NCBI GenBank assembly: GCA_963710815.1
Contig: CAVQCA010000076.1
Location: 62,001-126,000, forward strand
Origin: CAVQCA01 sp963710815
GTDB lineage: Bacteria > Pseudomonadota > Gammaproteobacteria > UBA9214
Direction: 5' to 3'
Length of the DNA stretch: 64,000 nucleotides
A program made the position numbers and the translations under genes. Shown here one piece after another: positions 1 through 9,042 of this stretch. Each line of letters begins with the position of its first letter. Position 1 is the stretch's first letter. Below the pieces are notes generated by a model. It had not been told where the DNA came from. It did no database searches and was given only the letters and a program-made list of their open reading frames with translations.

Positions 1-134
1 GCGCAGAGCTGGCAGCGCCAGTCGGAGGTGTCGACCTCGCCGGGGCGCGCGCACATGGGGACGACTGCCAGACCGAGGAATGCAAGCGCAATACGGATGC
101 TGGTGCTGGCAGGATGGCGACGGCATTCAGGCAA
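1..134 (-). CDS. mtrB: MtrB/PioB-family outer-membrane porin, N-terminal fragment
   Basis: Partial gene running off the left edge; about 44 codons are visible. MtrB is the outer-membrane beta-barrel that sheathes MtrA so electrons can cross the outer membrane. A TTG start at 134 has an AGGAG ribosome site at 141-145, six bases upstream. The translation begins with a basic stretch and a hydrophobic signal segment (IALAFLGLAVV). It then reaches DTSDWRCQLC, which matches the conserved N-terminal CXXC region of MtrB/PioB proteins just after the signal peptide. It starts 16 bases after the stop of the decahaem MtrA gene, the partner expected in such operons. The family call rests on this short motif plus context; the barrel itself lies outside the window. 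Confidence 0.72.
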   Translation of the reverse strand, partial: MPECRRHPASTSIRIALAFLGLAVVPMCARPGEVDTSDWRCQLC

Positions 135-150
135 GTTGCTCTCCTTTGCG

Positions 151-1113
151 TTAGCGCATGAGCGCGGCGCCCGAGGGATGGTTGGAGCCGTGGATCTGAC
201 TGTGACAGTTCACGCAGCTGCCGTTCACCACGAAGGCGCTGGGGTTGTTGCCCGGAAGACTGTTCGCCGTGAAGGAGACGCTCGGATGCCCGCGCTGCGA
301 GTGGCATGATTGGCACAGGAGCGGCGCCCGCTGTGTGAGCATCCCCGGTTGAATGGAACCATGCGCCTTGTGGCAGAGCAGACAGTTCTCGGTGACAGGC
401 GGATGTTCGAACAGGTAGGGGCCGCGCAGATCGGTATGGCAGCTCCAGCAAAGCTCGTTGACCGTATTGCGCTTGAGCAGGGCTTCGCCCGGGGAATGGT
501 GCGGGTTGTGACAGGAGGTGCAAGTCATGACGCCCTGTCGGACGGGATGCGCATAGGGCTTGAGGTTGTCGGCACGTTCCTTCATGTGGCATTTGTAGCA
601 GACGTCCGCCTGCTTGGTGAGTACGGAGACGGCATCGACCGATGCATGCAGATCGTGGCAATCGGCACAGGAGACCTGATTGACCTGGTGGGTGCTGCCG
701 GTCCACTGCATGCCGACATCCCGGGTATGGCACTTCAGGCATACGGCGTTCTGTTCATCGACCGGTGTGTCGGCGTTGCGGCCGAAGTCGATGACCGGCG
801 TGTGTCCCGCCCCCACGTTTTCCCGTCCCGTATGGGCCTTGCCTGGACCGTGGCAGCTCTCGCACTGGAGGTATGCAAAGGGCGCATCCGGGGACGCCCC
901 TTGCCCGTGCGCGGTCCGGAAAATATGCTGCATGCGCTCTCCGTTGTGGCAGGACAGGCAGGTGTCGGCCCCCTTCTTGCTGTAATCGGAAGCGTAGACG
1001 CCCGGGTGTGCCGGGGTTTCCGGCGACCCGGCTTTACCCGCCTGCACGCCGCCATTTGCCCATGCCAGAACCGGGCAGAGGCAGATCGCAAGGATGGTTC
1101 GGACTCTGTTCAT
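151..1113 (-). CDS. mtrA: Decahaem periplasmic c-type cytochrome, MtrA/DmsE family
   Basis: Periplasmic decahaem electron carrier that fits inside the MtrB barrel and passes electrons between the periplasm and outer-surface cytochromes. Ten CXXCH sites are visible: CLSCH, CESCH, CLKCH, CADCH, CYKCH, CTSCH, CWSCH, CLLCH, CQSCH and CVNCH. At about 320 residues it matches the family. An ATG at 1113 (MNRVRTIL) gives a classical signal peptide ending near AWA; an in-frame ATG at 1131 would add six residues. Neither start has an ideally spaced ribosome site: AGGAGG lies only two bases before 1113. It follows a half-size cytochrome and precedes mtrB in one minus-strand run. Whether the flow is outward (metal reduction) or inward (Fe(II) oxidation) cannot be told from sequence. 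Confidence 0.93.
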   Translation of the reverse strand: MNRVRTILAICLCPVLAWANGGVQAGKAGSPETPAHPGVYASDYSKKGADTCLSCHNGERMQHIFRTAHGQGASPDAPFAYLQCESCHGPGKAHTGRENVGAGHTPVIDFGRNADTPVDEQNAVCLKCHTRDVGMQWTGSTHQVNQVSCADCHDLHASVDAVSVLTKQADVCYKCHMKERADNLKPYAHPVRQGVMTCTSCHNPHHSPGEALLKRNTVNELCWSCHTDLRGPYLFEHPPVTENCLLCHKAHGSIQPGMLTQRAPLLCQSCHSQRGHPSVSFTANSLPGNNPSAFVVNGSCVNCHSQIHGSNHPSGAALMR

Positions 1114-1204
1114 GGCCTCCTGGTATTCCATGGCGGATCGATCTTTCCGTTATTCACTTACACCGTCGACGACGATCCCGGGGTGTCTGGTCGTTGTCTC
1201 CGGC

Positions 1205-1855
1205 TCACTTGCTGGCAGGAATCAACTGGTGCACGTCATGGCAGTCCCAGCAGCTCAGCTTGTCAAAGGCGATAGCCTTGTCCTTGAAGCGGGGGTGCTT
1301 CTTTTCCGCATTCTTGTGGCAGGAATAACAGACCTTGGCCTGAGCCTGTTTGTCCCTCATCGGGTCGTGCTCGGCATGAATCTCATGGCAGTTGCTGCAG
1401 GTCATTTCGTGCACCTTGCCGGCGGCATCTTTCCAGGGACTCCCGTGGACGCTGCCTTTCCACTGCATGCCGTCCAGTTCTCCCATCTTTTTCTCGTGGC
1501 AGTTGGTGAGGCAGCTCTGCGATTGTTTGGCCGGGGGCGTGCTGGTGTTAACGCCGAAGTCGATCATTGGCGGGCGGCCGTGCCCGCGACGTGAACGGGT
1601 GGCGTGCAGGCTGCCGGGGCCGTGGCAGGACTCGCAGGCATGCCTGGCGAACGGGCTGTCGGGGTTATTCTTGTCGCCGTGCGGGGTCTTGCCAATCAAC
1701 CGCATGCGCTCGACGTCATGGCAGTACAGGCAGGCGGTTGCGCCCTCCCCGGTGTAATGGGCGGTATAGGGATTGTCGGCGGGCTTGTCTGAAGGTTGCG
1801 CGCAGGCGGCCGCCGCGGCCAGCAGTGATCCTGCCAGGAAGACGAGCGTTCGCAT
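1205..1855 (-). CDS. Half-size MtrA-like multihaem cytochrome c
   Basis: A 216-residue exported multihaem protein resembling the N-terminal half of MtrA/DmsE. Five canonical sites are visible (CLYCH, CESCH, CSNCH, CYSCH, CWDCH). A sixth has one extra spacer residue (CLTNCH, a CX3CH site) where MtrA has its third haem. The order CLYCHDVERM, CESCHGPG, GMQWKGSVH and CSNCHEIHA parallels the neighbouring MtrA segment by segment. The N-terminus is a hydrophobic signal ending AAACAQ, so either ordinary cleavage or lipidation is possible. It sits between the OmcA/MtrC-like gene and mtrA on the same strand. A role as periplasmic shuttle to the Mtr conduit is inference; haem attachment at CX3CH needs testing. 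Confidence 0.85.
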   Translation of the reverse strand: MRTLVFLAGSLLAAAAACAQPSDKPADNPYTAHYTGEGATACLYCHDVERMRLIGKTPHGDKNNPDSPFARHACESCHGPGSLHATRSRRGHGRPPMIDFGVNTSTPPAKQSQSCLTNCHEKKMGELDGMQWKGSVHGSPWKDAAGKVHEMTCSNCHEIHAEHDPMRDKQAQAKVCYSCHKNAEKKHPRFKDKAIAFDKLSCWDCHDVHQLIPASK

Positions 1856-2035
1856 GATACCGCCTCGACCGATAGCCCCTGACCGACGGTAAATGACCGC
1901 GATGTTGTGTTCTCATGAGACCCGCCTCCCCGTGCGGTTGAATTCCGAATTTCTGCCAGTGGCGCCAGCTTCAAATTATCGGCGTCCACATCCCTGCGGA
2001 CGTATCATCATCCTGTGACATAGGCCTCTATGGCG

Positions 2036-4273
2036 TCAGTCGACGTTGTGAACCACCTTCACATCGGCGATTCTGCCCTTGCCATGACAGGTGGGGCAGC
2101 TCTCCGCCGTAGTCGGTCCCGGTGTGCCTCCTGCGCCGCAGTAGTTGACCCGCACGCTGAGCGTACCGTCCGCCCCCTGGCAGGCATCGAAGGAAGCGCC
2201 GTTCTGTTCCATGTGCAGCTTGGCGTCGCTGGTCGTGTGGCAGGAGGAACAAACAGCAGCGTTCGGTGTAATGTTGACGTCATCGAGCGGTGAAGCAAGG
2301 TCCGCGCCCGTGCTGATAGTGGTGGCCAGCACCCCGCTGTCGAAGTTAACCGGATAATAGCCGCCATCGGTATGGCAGGCAGTACAGTTGCTAAGCCGCT
2401 GAGGGTACTTTACGTCGCGGAAGTCATGCACGTTTCCTCCGTACCCGTAGACGACGATATTCGCGTCATGAATCTTGTGGATCATGTACTTGAAGTCGAT
2501 GGCTTCCTCAACCTTGCCGTCCAGGGCAGTCGTCGGATCGGCCGGCCGTTGAGAGATATCCGTGGCGTTTGGATTGTGGCAAACCACGCACACCTGCGGA
2601 TTGTCATTGCGGTTGGCACCGTGCAGGGACAGCTTTTCATGGCAGTTGTCGCAGCGCTTGATGTCGACCTTCTGCCGCCGCGGCGTGGGGTTCGCCGCAT
2701 CATCGGTGATGCCGAAATACTTCACCGTCGAGGTGACAGGGACATTTTCCACATCGGTACCGGTCGTGACGATCGGATGGCCCTCCAGGGTTACCGCTCC
2801 CGAGCCGGTGATGGGGATGGACGTCCCGGTCGGAACGGTGCCCAGCGGCATGGAATAGGTGCCGTCCCCGTGATCGGTGGCGTTCGCCGACAGGACGCCA
2901 CCGCTGATCAATGAGGTGTTGATGGGCTGGGCGGGATCGCTGCCGCTGCCCGCGTTGAAATAGTCGGCGGTATTCCAGGCCAGTTTGAAATTCAGGCTGC
3001 TGTTAGCACCGGTGAAAGGCGAATCCGTGGCGAGATCATAGGGCGTGTCGTTGTTGGTCGGGTCAGTGATCGAGAAGTCAACGACCGGCGCCGTACCCAG
3101 ACCCCCGAAGCTGATGTCCTTGATGTCGAAATGGATCTTTGCCGCGGCTTCCTGGGTATATATGCGGTGCGCCTGGCGAGGCTCGATACGCGAGTCCGGG
3201 CTGTTGTTATGACAGCCGCTGCACATGGAGTTATCGGCGACGATGCCGACGCCGGTGGTGCTTTCGGCGTGATTTTTGCCGGTCGCGAAGTTCACGTTGT
3301 CGTGGCAGGAACCGCAGGCCTCCTTTGTCGGATGTGAATACCAGTTGGCGGCGTCCGGTGTCTCGGGATCGGAGGCGTCATGGCAGTTGCTGCAATTGCG
3401 TATGTCCTGCGGAAATGCCACATCGCCATAACAGTTTTGCGAGTTGCCGTATCCGACAATGCAGTAGTCGGTTCCGGACTGGACGCTGGGCAGGTTCTCT
3501 CCCATGTGGATTTTATGGATCATCACCTTGAAATCCACCGTGTTGCCGCTTTGCCCGTCGGTCGATCCGGGGTTGTGACAGCTCACGCACTGCTTCGTCT
3601 CGAAGCGTGCTTCCCCGTGCAGGGCGAGCTTCTCGTGGCAGCGATTGCAGTTCGCGGTCTTGACAATCTCCCTGGTAAACAGGCCCGTGGTGGCCCCGTT
3701 GTCGGGCCGGAAGTCATAGATCGGGTTGTCCACGGGGACAAGGCCGCGGATCTCGAAAGTGACGCGGTGTGTCAGGCTGGCGTTGTAGGATACCGGTAAC
3801 GGACTGGTGACCTTGGTGATGTCGGTGGCGAAGGTGTAGGTATAGGTGCCGTTGCCATGGTCCACCAGCTTGCCGGAAGCGCCGTTCTCCGTCGTGGCCT
3901 GTACCTTGTCACCGTCGAGCTTGTTGATATAACTCTGCCAGGCGCTGGCGTTGCCGTCCGTTCCCGGGACCAGTTTCGCGATGGTGAAGCTGATATCGTC
4001 AGCCGGAAGGTTTATGACGGCAAGACCGTTGTCATCGTGCAGGCGAAAATTGACAACCGGCGGGCTGGAGACCGAGGCGCTGGTGATCTCGGCGTTGATC
4101 GATGAGGCATTGCTGGCATCGACGCTGGCGGGCGCCCCGGGCGCCCCGGAGCTGCCATTGCTGCCGCCGCCACCACCACAGGCGACGAGGCCGATAACCA
4201 GCAACATGCTGCCGAGCAACCTGAAAATACCGGTCCATGAAGCATGGATCCGATTCGATGATCTGGATGACAT
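2036..4273 (-). CDS. OmcA/MtrC-family decahaem outer-membrane lipoprotein cytochrome
   Basis: Probable cell-surface terminal cytochrome of the Mtr conduit, 745 residues. After a basic N-terminus and hydrophobic segment comes the lipobox VIGLVAC, followed by a glycine run, as in surface lipoproteins. Ten CXXCH sites fall in two pentahaem clusters separated by beta-rich segments: CNRCH, CVSCH, CSNCH, CGSCH, CSGCH, then CDNCH, CVVCH, CTACH, CSSCH, CPTCH. The repeated CNRCHEKLALHG / CDNCHEKLSLHG and FKVMIHKIHMG / FKYMIHKIHDA motifs show the two halves are homologous, as in OmcA/MtrC. It is the first gene of the minus-strand run and has a convincing promoter upstream. OmcA versus MtrC subtype cannot be separated by eye, so no symbol is given. 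Confidence 0.93.
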   Translation of the reverse strand: MSSRSSNRIHASWTGIFRLLGSMLLVIGLVACGGGGGSNGSSGAPGAPASVDASNASSINAEITSASVSSPPVVNFRLHDDNGLAVINLPADDISFTIAKLVPGTDGNASAWQSYINKLDGDKVQATTENGASGKLVDHGNGTYTYTFATDITKVTSPLPVSYNASLTHRVTFEIRGLVPVDNPIYDFRPDNGATTGLFTREIVKTANCNRCHEKLALHGEARFETKQCVSCHNPGSTDGQSGNTVDFKVMIHKIHMGENLPSVQSGTDYCIVGYGNSQNCYGDVAFPQDIRNCSNCHDASDPETPDAANWYSHPTKEACGSCHDNVNFATGKNHAESTTGVGIVADNSMCSGCHNNSPDSRIEPRQAHRIYTQEAAAKIHFDIKDISFGGLGTAPVVDFSITDPTNNDTPYDLATDSPFTGANSSLNFKLAWNTADYFNAGSGSDPAQPINTSLISGGVLSANATDHGDGTYSMPLGTVPTGTSIPITGSGAVTLEGHPIVTTGTDVENVPVTSTVKYFGITDDAANPTPRRQKVDIKRCDNCHEKLSLHGANRNDNPQVCVVCHNPNATDISQRPADPTTALDGKVEEAIDFKYMIHKIHDANIVVYGYGGNVHDFRDVKYPQRLSNCTACHTDGGYYPVNFDSGVLATTISTGADLASPLDDVNITPNAAVCSSCHTTSDAKLHMEQNGASFDACQGADGTLSVRVNYCGAGGTPGPTTAESCPTCHGKGRIADVKVVHNVD

Positions 4274-4308
4274 GGGATTCCCCGAATCTGATTTAGATTA
4301 ACCAGCTT

Positions 4309-4337
4309 GTTATATTCTCATATCTTGGCGTATACAA
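4309..4337 (-). promoter_or_regulatory. Predicted sigma70 promoter of the Mtr cytochrome run
   Basis: On the minus strand TTGTAT (4332-4337) and TATAAC (4309-4314) are separated by exactly 17 bases in an AT-rich patch. They end about 35 bases upstream of the decahaem lipoprotein start. Spacing and placement fit a sigma70 promoter for the whole cytochrome run. Confidence 0.55.
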
Positions 4338-4474
4338 ATACCACTATAATCCTGAAATTGCTGGTAACATGAAACCGAAAATCCGGGTATCCTGACGACT
4401 CCATTCGGTATTGATGAGTCATTGACAGGGCACAAGGGGGGCGGCGGGCGTTGTCATCACCAGAGGAGACAAAA

Positions 4475-4863
4475 ATGAAACCACAAACAAATCACCGGCG
4501 GCGAGTGATCCGGGGGGCCGTACTGTCGTGCTGCGCTTTCATCCTGTGCTGTGCTTCCCCCGCCTTCGCGCAATGGATAGACGGGGAAAACCTTACACGG
4601 GTCTGTGATCCTGCACAGGAAGGCCATATTTTCCGTCCCGGGGTGTGTTCCGGCTACATTATGGCGCCATTGATCTCGACGAGGCGCTGACGAAGCGGGG
4701 GGTCATCCACAAGCCATTGTTCTGCATGCCTGAAAATGTTCCGATCTCGCGGGTGACCGCCGTGGTGACCGACTATCTCAAGGCGCACCCCGAAAGACGG
4801 GACGAGAGTGCGGCGATGCTGGTCATTGACGCCCTGGGTGCAAAATTTCCCTGCAAGCACTGA
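4475..4863 (+). CDS. Rap1a/Tai-like small exported protein, frameshifted as assembled
   Basis: The first frame (start 4475, MKPQTNHRR) gives a signal peptide ending SPAFAQ, then WIDGENLTRVCDP and GVCSGYI. It would then run out of frame. A second frame continues with GAIDLDEALTKRG, PLFCMPENV, VVTDYLKAHPE and ends ALGAKFPCKH. Joined by one extra G in ATGGCGCC at 4661-4668, the product is a roughly 130-residue secreted protein. Its spaced cysteines (RVC, GVCSGYI, FCMP, FPC) follow the pattern of the Rap1a/Tai family. That family includes immunity proteins against T6SS amidases, but many members occur alone. No effector gene is adjacent, so an immunity role is not supported. The break is probably an indel error; the coding pattern resumes cleanly. 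Confidence 0.62.
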
Positions 4864-5105
4864 TGACGGGCGCCCCGGTATTTTGAACGCCGGCCTGCTT
4901 GCGTTATCCCGTGTTAGCCCCGGTTGCCGGTGACGGGGTTGAGCCTGTCGCCGATGGGGCGGCGCTGTGTTAACCTCCGCGCTGTCGGCATCTGTCAGTC
5001 ATGGCGGTACAGTAGCCGGTACGCCGTTCGGGCAGCGGTCTGCACGGGTTTTCTCAGATCACCGGCGATCATGCACAATTGAACACTCAGGGTGAGCCGA
5101 GGAGT

Positions 5106-5732
5106 ATGGGTAAAAACAAACAACCGTCTGAAAGACGCGGAGTGTGGGATCGCCTCTGTCGGCCGGGCAGCAAGTGGCTGCTCGGTATACCTGTCGGCGC
5201 TTTTCTGCTGTTTCTCGCCGGCGCGGTTGCGGTGATCGGATCGGAGGTGGCGATCCACGCGACCGGCACCGAACAGTTCTGCACCGGCGCCTGCCATTCC
5301 ATGCAGGCCTTTACCGCCCCGGAGTGGCGGGATTCACCTCACAACAAGAACGCCGTCGGTGTGCGGGCCACCTGCTCTGACTGCCACATCCCGCGCGAGT
5401 ACCCGCTGAAACTGATCGTCAAGGCCCGATCGGGCCTCAGCGATATCTATCACGAACTCATGGGAACCATCAGCACCCGCGAGAAGTACGAGGCCCACCG
5501 TGCCCGTATGGCCGAGGACGTATGGGCCTACATGAAGAAAACCGATTCCCGTGAATGCCGCAACTGCCACAGTGAAGATCATTTCGTACTGACGGACCAG
5601 TCGGAGAAGGCCGCCAAGGCGCATGTCACCGGCCCGCTGGAAGGCAAGACCTGCATCGATTGCCACAAGGGGATCGCGCACAAAACGCCGGATGAGATCT
5701 TCGAGGAGCAACAAGGCGCCAAAGCCCCGTAA
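5106..5732 (+). CDS. NapC/NirT-family membrane tetrahaem cytochrome c (CymA-like)
   Basis: Membrane-anchored quinol-linked cytochrome of about 208 residues. One N-terminal transmembrane helix (roughly residues 24-46, LLGIPVGAFLLFLAGAVAVIG) is followed by a periplasmic domain with four haem sites: CTGACH, CSDCH, CRNCH and CIDCH. The first is CX3CH followed by SM, in the position of the NapC/NrfH CXXCHxM haem. The ATG at 5106 has GGTGAG nine bases upstream; an in-frame TTG at 5079 lacks a ribosome site. It lies divergent to the Mtr genes. By analogy with CymA it may exchange electrons between quinones and the periplasmic multihaem proteins. Without a terminal reductase gene alongside, the partner is inferred. 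Confidence 0.87.
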   Translation: MGKNKQPSERRGVWDRLCRPGSKWLLGIPVGAFLLFLAGAVAVIGSEVAIHATGTEQFCTGACHSMQAFTAPEWRDSPHNKNAVGVRATCSDCHIPREYPLKLIVKARSGLSDIYHELMGTISTREKYEAHRARMAEDVWAYMKKTDSRECRNCHSEDHFVLTDQSEKAAKAHVTGPLEGKTCIDCHKGIAHKTPDEIFEEQQGAKAP

Positions 5733-5841
5733 CCGGCGGGTTTGTCCGGATCAGCTGTTTCCGAGCTCCGGAGTTTGCATCGTCATGCTCGTACGATCTT
5801 CTGACGTACGACAGACTCCTGGGCTTTACCGCGGGAAAATC

Positions 5842-7170
5842 ATGCGTATCGCCATCATCGGGGCCGGCATCAGCGGCCTGTCCACCGCCTTCTATCTGCA
5901 ACGGGAACGACCCGACCGGGAGTTGCTGATCTTCGACGCCAATCCCGCGCCGGGCGGGACCATGTGTACGGTCGAATGCGACGGCTTTCGCTTCGAGGCC
6001 GGCGGGAACGGTTTCCTTACCAACAAGCCTGACAGTCTGCAGCTGGTCAAGGATGCCGGCGCCGAGCATCTGCTGCTTCCGAGTTCGGAGCTGGCGCGCA
6101 AACGCTATATCTTCACCGACCGGCTGCATCGACTGCCGGAAACGCCGCCGGCGTTCATCGCCTCGCGACTGCTCAGCCTGCCTCAGAAACTGCGCGTGGC
6201 CGCCGAAGTGTTTATTCCGCCCCGGCGTGACGACGGTGATGAAACCCTGCAGAGCTTCGGCTATCGCCGGCTAGGCAAGGCGTTCACCGATGTGTTCCTG
6301 GACGCCATGACCGCCGGGATCTATGCCACCACCCCCGGGCGGGTGTCGGTGAACGCCGCCTTCCCGCTGGTGGTGCGGCTTGAGCGGGAATACGGAGGGC
6401 TGTTCCGCGGCATGCTCGCGCGCCGCAAGCGTCAGGCAGGCCCCGGCGGTATCCTGATGAGTTTCCAGGGCGGGGTAGGGCGATTCATCCACCATTTGCA
6501 GTCGACGCTGCGTGCCGACTGGCGCCTGGGCGTCGCGGTTGGCGGGGTTCGACGGGAAGCCGACGGCTATCGGGTGATCTCGGCGGCGGGCGAGGAAGTT
6601 GTGGATCAGGTGGTGATCTCGGCCACCGCACCCGCGGCTGCCGCCATGCTGCGAGAGCTGGATGCCGAGCTCTCGTCACGGCTTGCGGCAATCGAGTATT
6701 CGCCCATCGCCGTGGTCGGGTTCGGCTATCGCCATCTCGATCATCCCCTCGACGGTTTCGGCCTGCTCACCACCACGTCGGCTGGACTGCCGATTCTGGG
6801 CGTGCTCTGGGACAGCAGTATCTTTCCCGACCGCGCCCCCGAGGGCTGCAAGTGTCTGCGGGTCATGATCGGCGGTCAGCGTAATCCGGAGCAGCTGCGT
6901 CTGGACGATGCGGGGCTGCTGGCCGCCGCGCGCGCGGGACTCCGCAGGACCATGGGGATGGATGCCGAGCCCGACGTGAGTTTCGTGAGGCGCTGGGAGC
7001 AGGGCATTCCCAATTACCCGGTAGGACACCTGCGCGCCATGGACGAGCTGTTTGCCCGGGCGGCGCGCCATCCCGGGCTGTATCTCAACTGCAATGCCTA
7101 TCGCGGCATCGCCATGAACGACTGCGTACGCAACAGCCGTGAACTGGCGCAGCGACTCTGCGCCGGCTGA
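5842..7170 (+). CDS. hemG: FAD-dependent protoporphyrinogen oxidase
   Basis: Oxidises protoporphyrinogen IX to protoporphyrin IX, the penultimate step of haem synthesis. About 442 residues. The N-terminus carries the Rossmann FAD motif IAIIGAGISGLSTAFYL, and an acidic second-strand end (LLIFDANPAPGGTM) follows. The C-terminus has the usual FAD-binding end (PGLYLNCNAYRGIAMNDC). The start at 5842 (MRIAII) is taken because the reading frame upstream has no family resemblance. Lying next to genes for more than 30 covalently bound haems, it plausibly supports local haem demand. It converges on soxB with only three bases between stops. Bacterial nomenclature for this family varies (hemG/hemY). Confidence 0.85.
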   Translation: MRIAIIGAGISGLSTAFYLQRERPDRELLIFDANPAPGGTMCTVECDGFRFEAGGNGFLTNKPDSLQLVKDAGAEHLLLPSSELARKRYIFTDRLHRLPETPPAFIASRLLSLPQKLRVAAEVFIPPRRDDGDETLQSFGYRRLGKAFTDVFLDAMTAGIYATTPGRVSVNAAFPLVVRLEREYGGLFRGMLARRKRQAGPGGILMSFQGGVGRFIHHLQSTLRADWRLGVAVGGVRREADGYRVISAAGEEVVDQVVISATAPAAAAMLRELDAELSSRLAAIEYSPIAVVGFGYRHLDHPLDGFGLLTTTSAGLPILGVLWDSSIFPDRAPEGCKCLRVMIGGQRNPEQLRLDDAGLLAAARAGLRRTMGMDAEPDVSFVRRWEQGIPNYPVGHLRAMDELFARAARHPGLYLNCNAYRGIAMNDCVRNSRELAQRLCAG

Positions 7171-7173
7171 GCC

Positions 7174-8925
7174 TCAGGCAAGTCCGGGGTTGTTGCCGAC
7201 GTTCTTGAGTTTCGGTTCGTTAAGCTCGATGTGACTGATGGTCTTCCTGTCGCGCAGGTATTCGCTGACCACATCCCATATCGGCACGCCCTCCGATTGC
7301 TGCTGCACGCTTGCCCAGCCGGCGACCGCATACTCCTTGTCCGGGTCGAGGGGTTTGCCGTCCAGCTCCATGTTCGATATCCGGCTGCCCATGTCCGCGC
7401 CCGGATCGATGGCGTATTTCAGTCCGCCGACCCGCACCATGTCGCCACCCTGCTGGTAATAGGGGTCCTTGTTGAACAGATTGTCCGCCACATCCTCGAG
7501 GATTCCCTTGATGCGGGTGCCGCTCATGTTGCTAAGGGTGGTAATCGGATAGGTGATGGCCGTTTGCGTCATCACGTGATCGAGGGTGATGGCCTCGCCC
7601 GGCAGGACACTGACGCCCCAGCGGAAACCGGGTGAGAAGGCAATCTGCGCGCCCTTCACCTCGATGAGCGCGTCGCAGATCAACTGGTCAAAGGTGCCAT
7701 TGAAATTGCCGCGCCGGTAGAGCACTTCATCGGTCATCGCCAATGACTCGCTCAGCTTGTCCTTGTAGGGCGCGCGCGCCTTCTCGATGTAGGCCTCCAT
7801 CGCAGGATCGGCCGCGAGCAGGTTGGAGAACACCGGCAGCAGCTTGAAACGGTAGTCCCGAACCTTGCCATCCTTCACGTCAAGGTCCAGCACGCTCAGG
7901 AAATGTGTGTTTGAACCGGCGTTGGTCACCAGCGTCTTGCCGGCGGGGTTGTCCACCACGACCGGCGCCGGGACGGCATCATGCGTGTGTCCTCCCATGA
8001 TGGCGTCGATCCCCGTCACCCGGGAGGCCATCTTCAGGTCGACGTCCATGCCGTTGTGGGAGAGCACGACGACGACCTGGGCGCCTTCTGCGCGGGCCTT
8101 GTTCACCGTCTTCTGCATGTGGTCTTCGCGGATACCGAAGCTCCAGTCCGGTACCAGGTAACGCGGATTGGCGATCGGCGTGTAGGGGAAGGCCTGGCCG
8201 ATGACGGCGGTTGGTACGCCGTTGATTTCCCGCAGGCTGTAGCTTTTGAAGACGTTTTCTTCCCATTCATTGTCGACGATGTTCTGGGCGATGAAATCGA
8301 TCTTGCCTTTGAAGTCGTTGTCGACGATGTGCTTGACCCGGTCGGCGCCGAAGGTCATCTCCCAGTGCGGCGTCATGATATCCACGCCCAGCAGGAGCTG
8401 GGCATCCACCATGTCCTGGGCCTTGGTCCACAGTGCGGTTCCCGACCCCTGCCAGGTGTCGCCGCCGTCGAGCAGCAGGGCCCCCGGCCGCTGGGCGCGC
8501 AGTTTTTTGACCAGGGTGGCAAGGTGCGCGAACCCGCCGAGCTTGCCGTACTTGTGCGCGGCCTCGACGAAATCGAGGTAGGTAAACGCGTGGGCATTCC
8601 GAGTACCGGGTTTGATGCCGTAATACTCCAGAAATTTGTTCCCGACCAGGTGCGGAGGTTTGCCCTCCATGGAGCCGACGCCGAGATTGACGCTGGGCTC
8701 GCGATAGTACACCGGGAGCAGCTGGGCGTGGCAGTCGGTGTAATGCAGCAGCGAGACATTGCCGAAGGGCGGCAATTCATAGGGGTCGGCGGGCGCCTGC
8801 GCGGGATTTATCCCGGCGGTGGTTGACTGGCCGGATTTGTTGGCCGGATCGCAGCCCGACAGGCTGAATCCGGCGGCGCTGGCAACGGCGAGCATGCGGA
8901 GAAATTCACGACGTGACAGATGCAT
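7174..8925 (-). CDS. soxB: Thiosulfohydrolase SoxB
   Basis: Periplasmic dimanganese hydrolase that releases sulfate from the cysteine S-thiosulfonate carried by SoxY. 583 residues, normal for SoxB. The N-terminus has a twin-arginine signal (SRREFLRM) and a lipobox-like LSGC, so it is exported folded. 5'-nucleotidase/metallophosphatase motifs are visible: HYTDCHAQ near residue 61, GGDTWQGSGT near 155 and GGHTHDA near 312. The Tyr/His-rich PVYYREPS segment after the first motif is typical of SoxB. It lies downstream of soxA but behind a strong hairpin terminator, so it may have its own promoter or depend on read-through. No soxCD is seen, which fits the truncated Sox pathway that deposits sulfur. 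Confidence 0.96.
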   Translation of the reverse strand: MHLSRREFLRMLAVASAAGFSLSGCDPANKSGQSTTAGINPAQAPADPYELPPFGNVSLLHYTDCHAQLLPVYYREPSVNLGVGSMEGKPPHLVGNKFLEYYGIKPGTRNAHAFTYLDFVEAAHKYGKLGGFAHLATLVKKLRAQRPGALLLDGGDTWQGSGTALWTKAQDMVDAQLLLGVDIMTPHWEMTFGADRVKHIVDNDFKGKIDFIAQNIVDNEWEENVFKSYSLREINGVPTAVIGQAFPYTPIANPRYLVPDWSFGIREDHMQKTVNKARAEGAQVVVVLSHNGMDVDLKMASRVTGIDAIMGGHTHDAVPAPVVVDNPAGKTLVTNAGSNTHFLSVLDLDVKDGKVRDYRFKLLPVFSNLLAADPAMEAYIEKARAPYKDKLSESLAMTDEVLYRRGNFNGTFDQLICDALIEVKGAQIAFSPGFRWGVSVLPGEAITLDHVMTQTAITYPITTLSNMSGTRIKGILEDVADNLFNKDPYYQQGGDMVRVGGLKYAIDPGADMGSRISNMELDGKPLDPDKEYAVAGWASVQQQSEGVPIWDVVSEYLRDRKTISHIELNEPKLKNVGNNPGLA

Positions 8926-8994
8926 GGCAAGACTCCGTGATCGTTTGGCGAGGCTGGATGAAGAACTTCAGTCAACTCGTGTTAACGGGACAGA

Positions 8995-9023
8995 AAAGCC
9001 CGGCTTGCGTCAAGCCGGGCTTT
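8995..9023 (-). terminator. Hairpin terminator between soxA and soxB
   Basis: A perfect 12-bp stem (8995-9006 with 9012-9023) closes a five-base loop. The arms are AAAGCCCGGCTT and its complement. The stem ends in a T-run on either strand and lies 20 bases past the soxA stop. Confidence 0.8.
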
Positions 9024-9042
9024 ACCGGTATCCGCATCGATA

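Noticed and set aside
4475..4863. T6SS immunity role for the Rap1a/Tai-like gene
   Set aside because: No amidase effector or T6SS gene nearby; family membership alone is insufficient.
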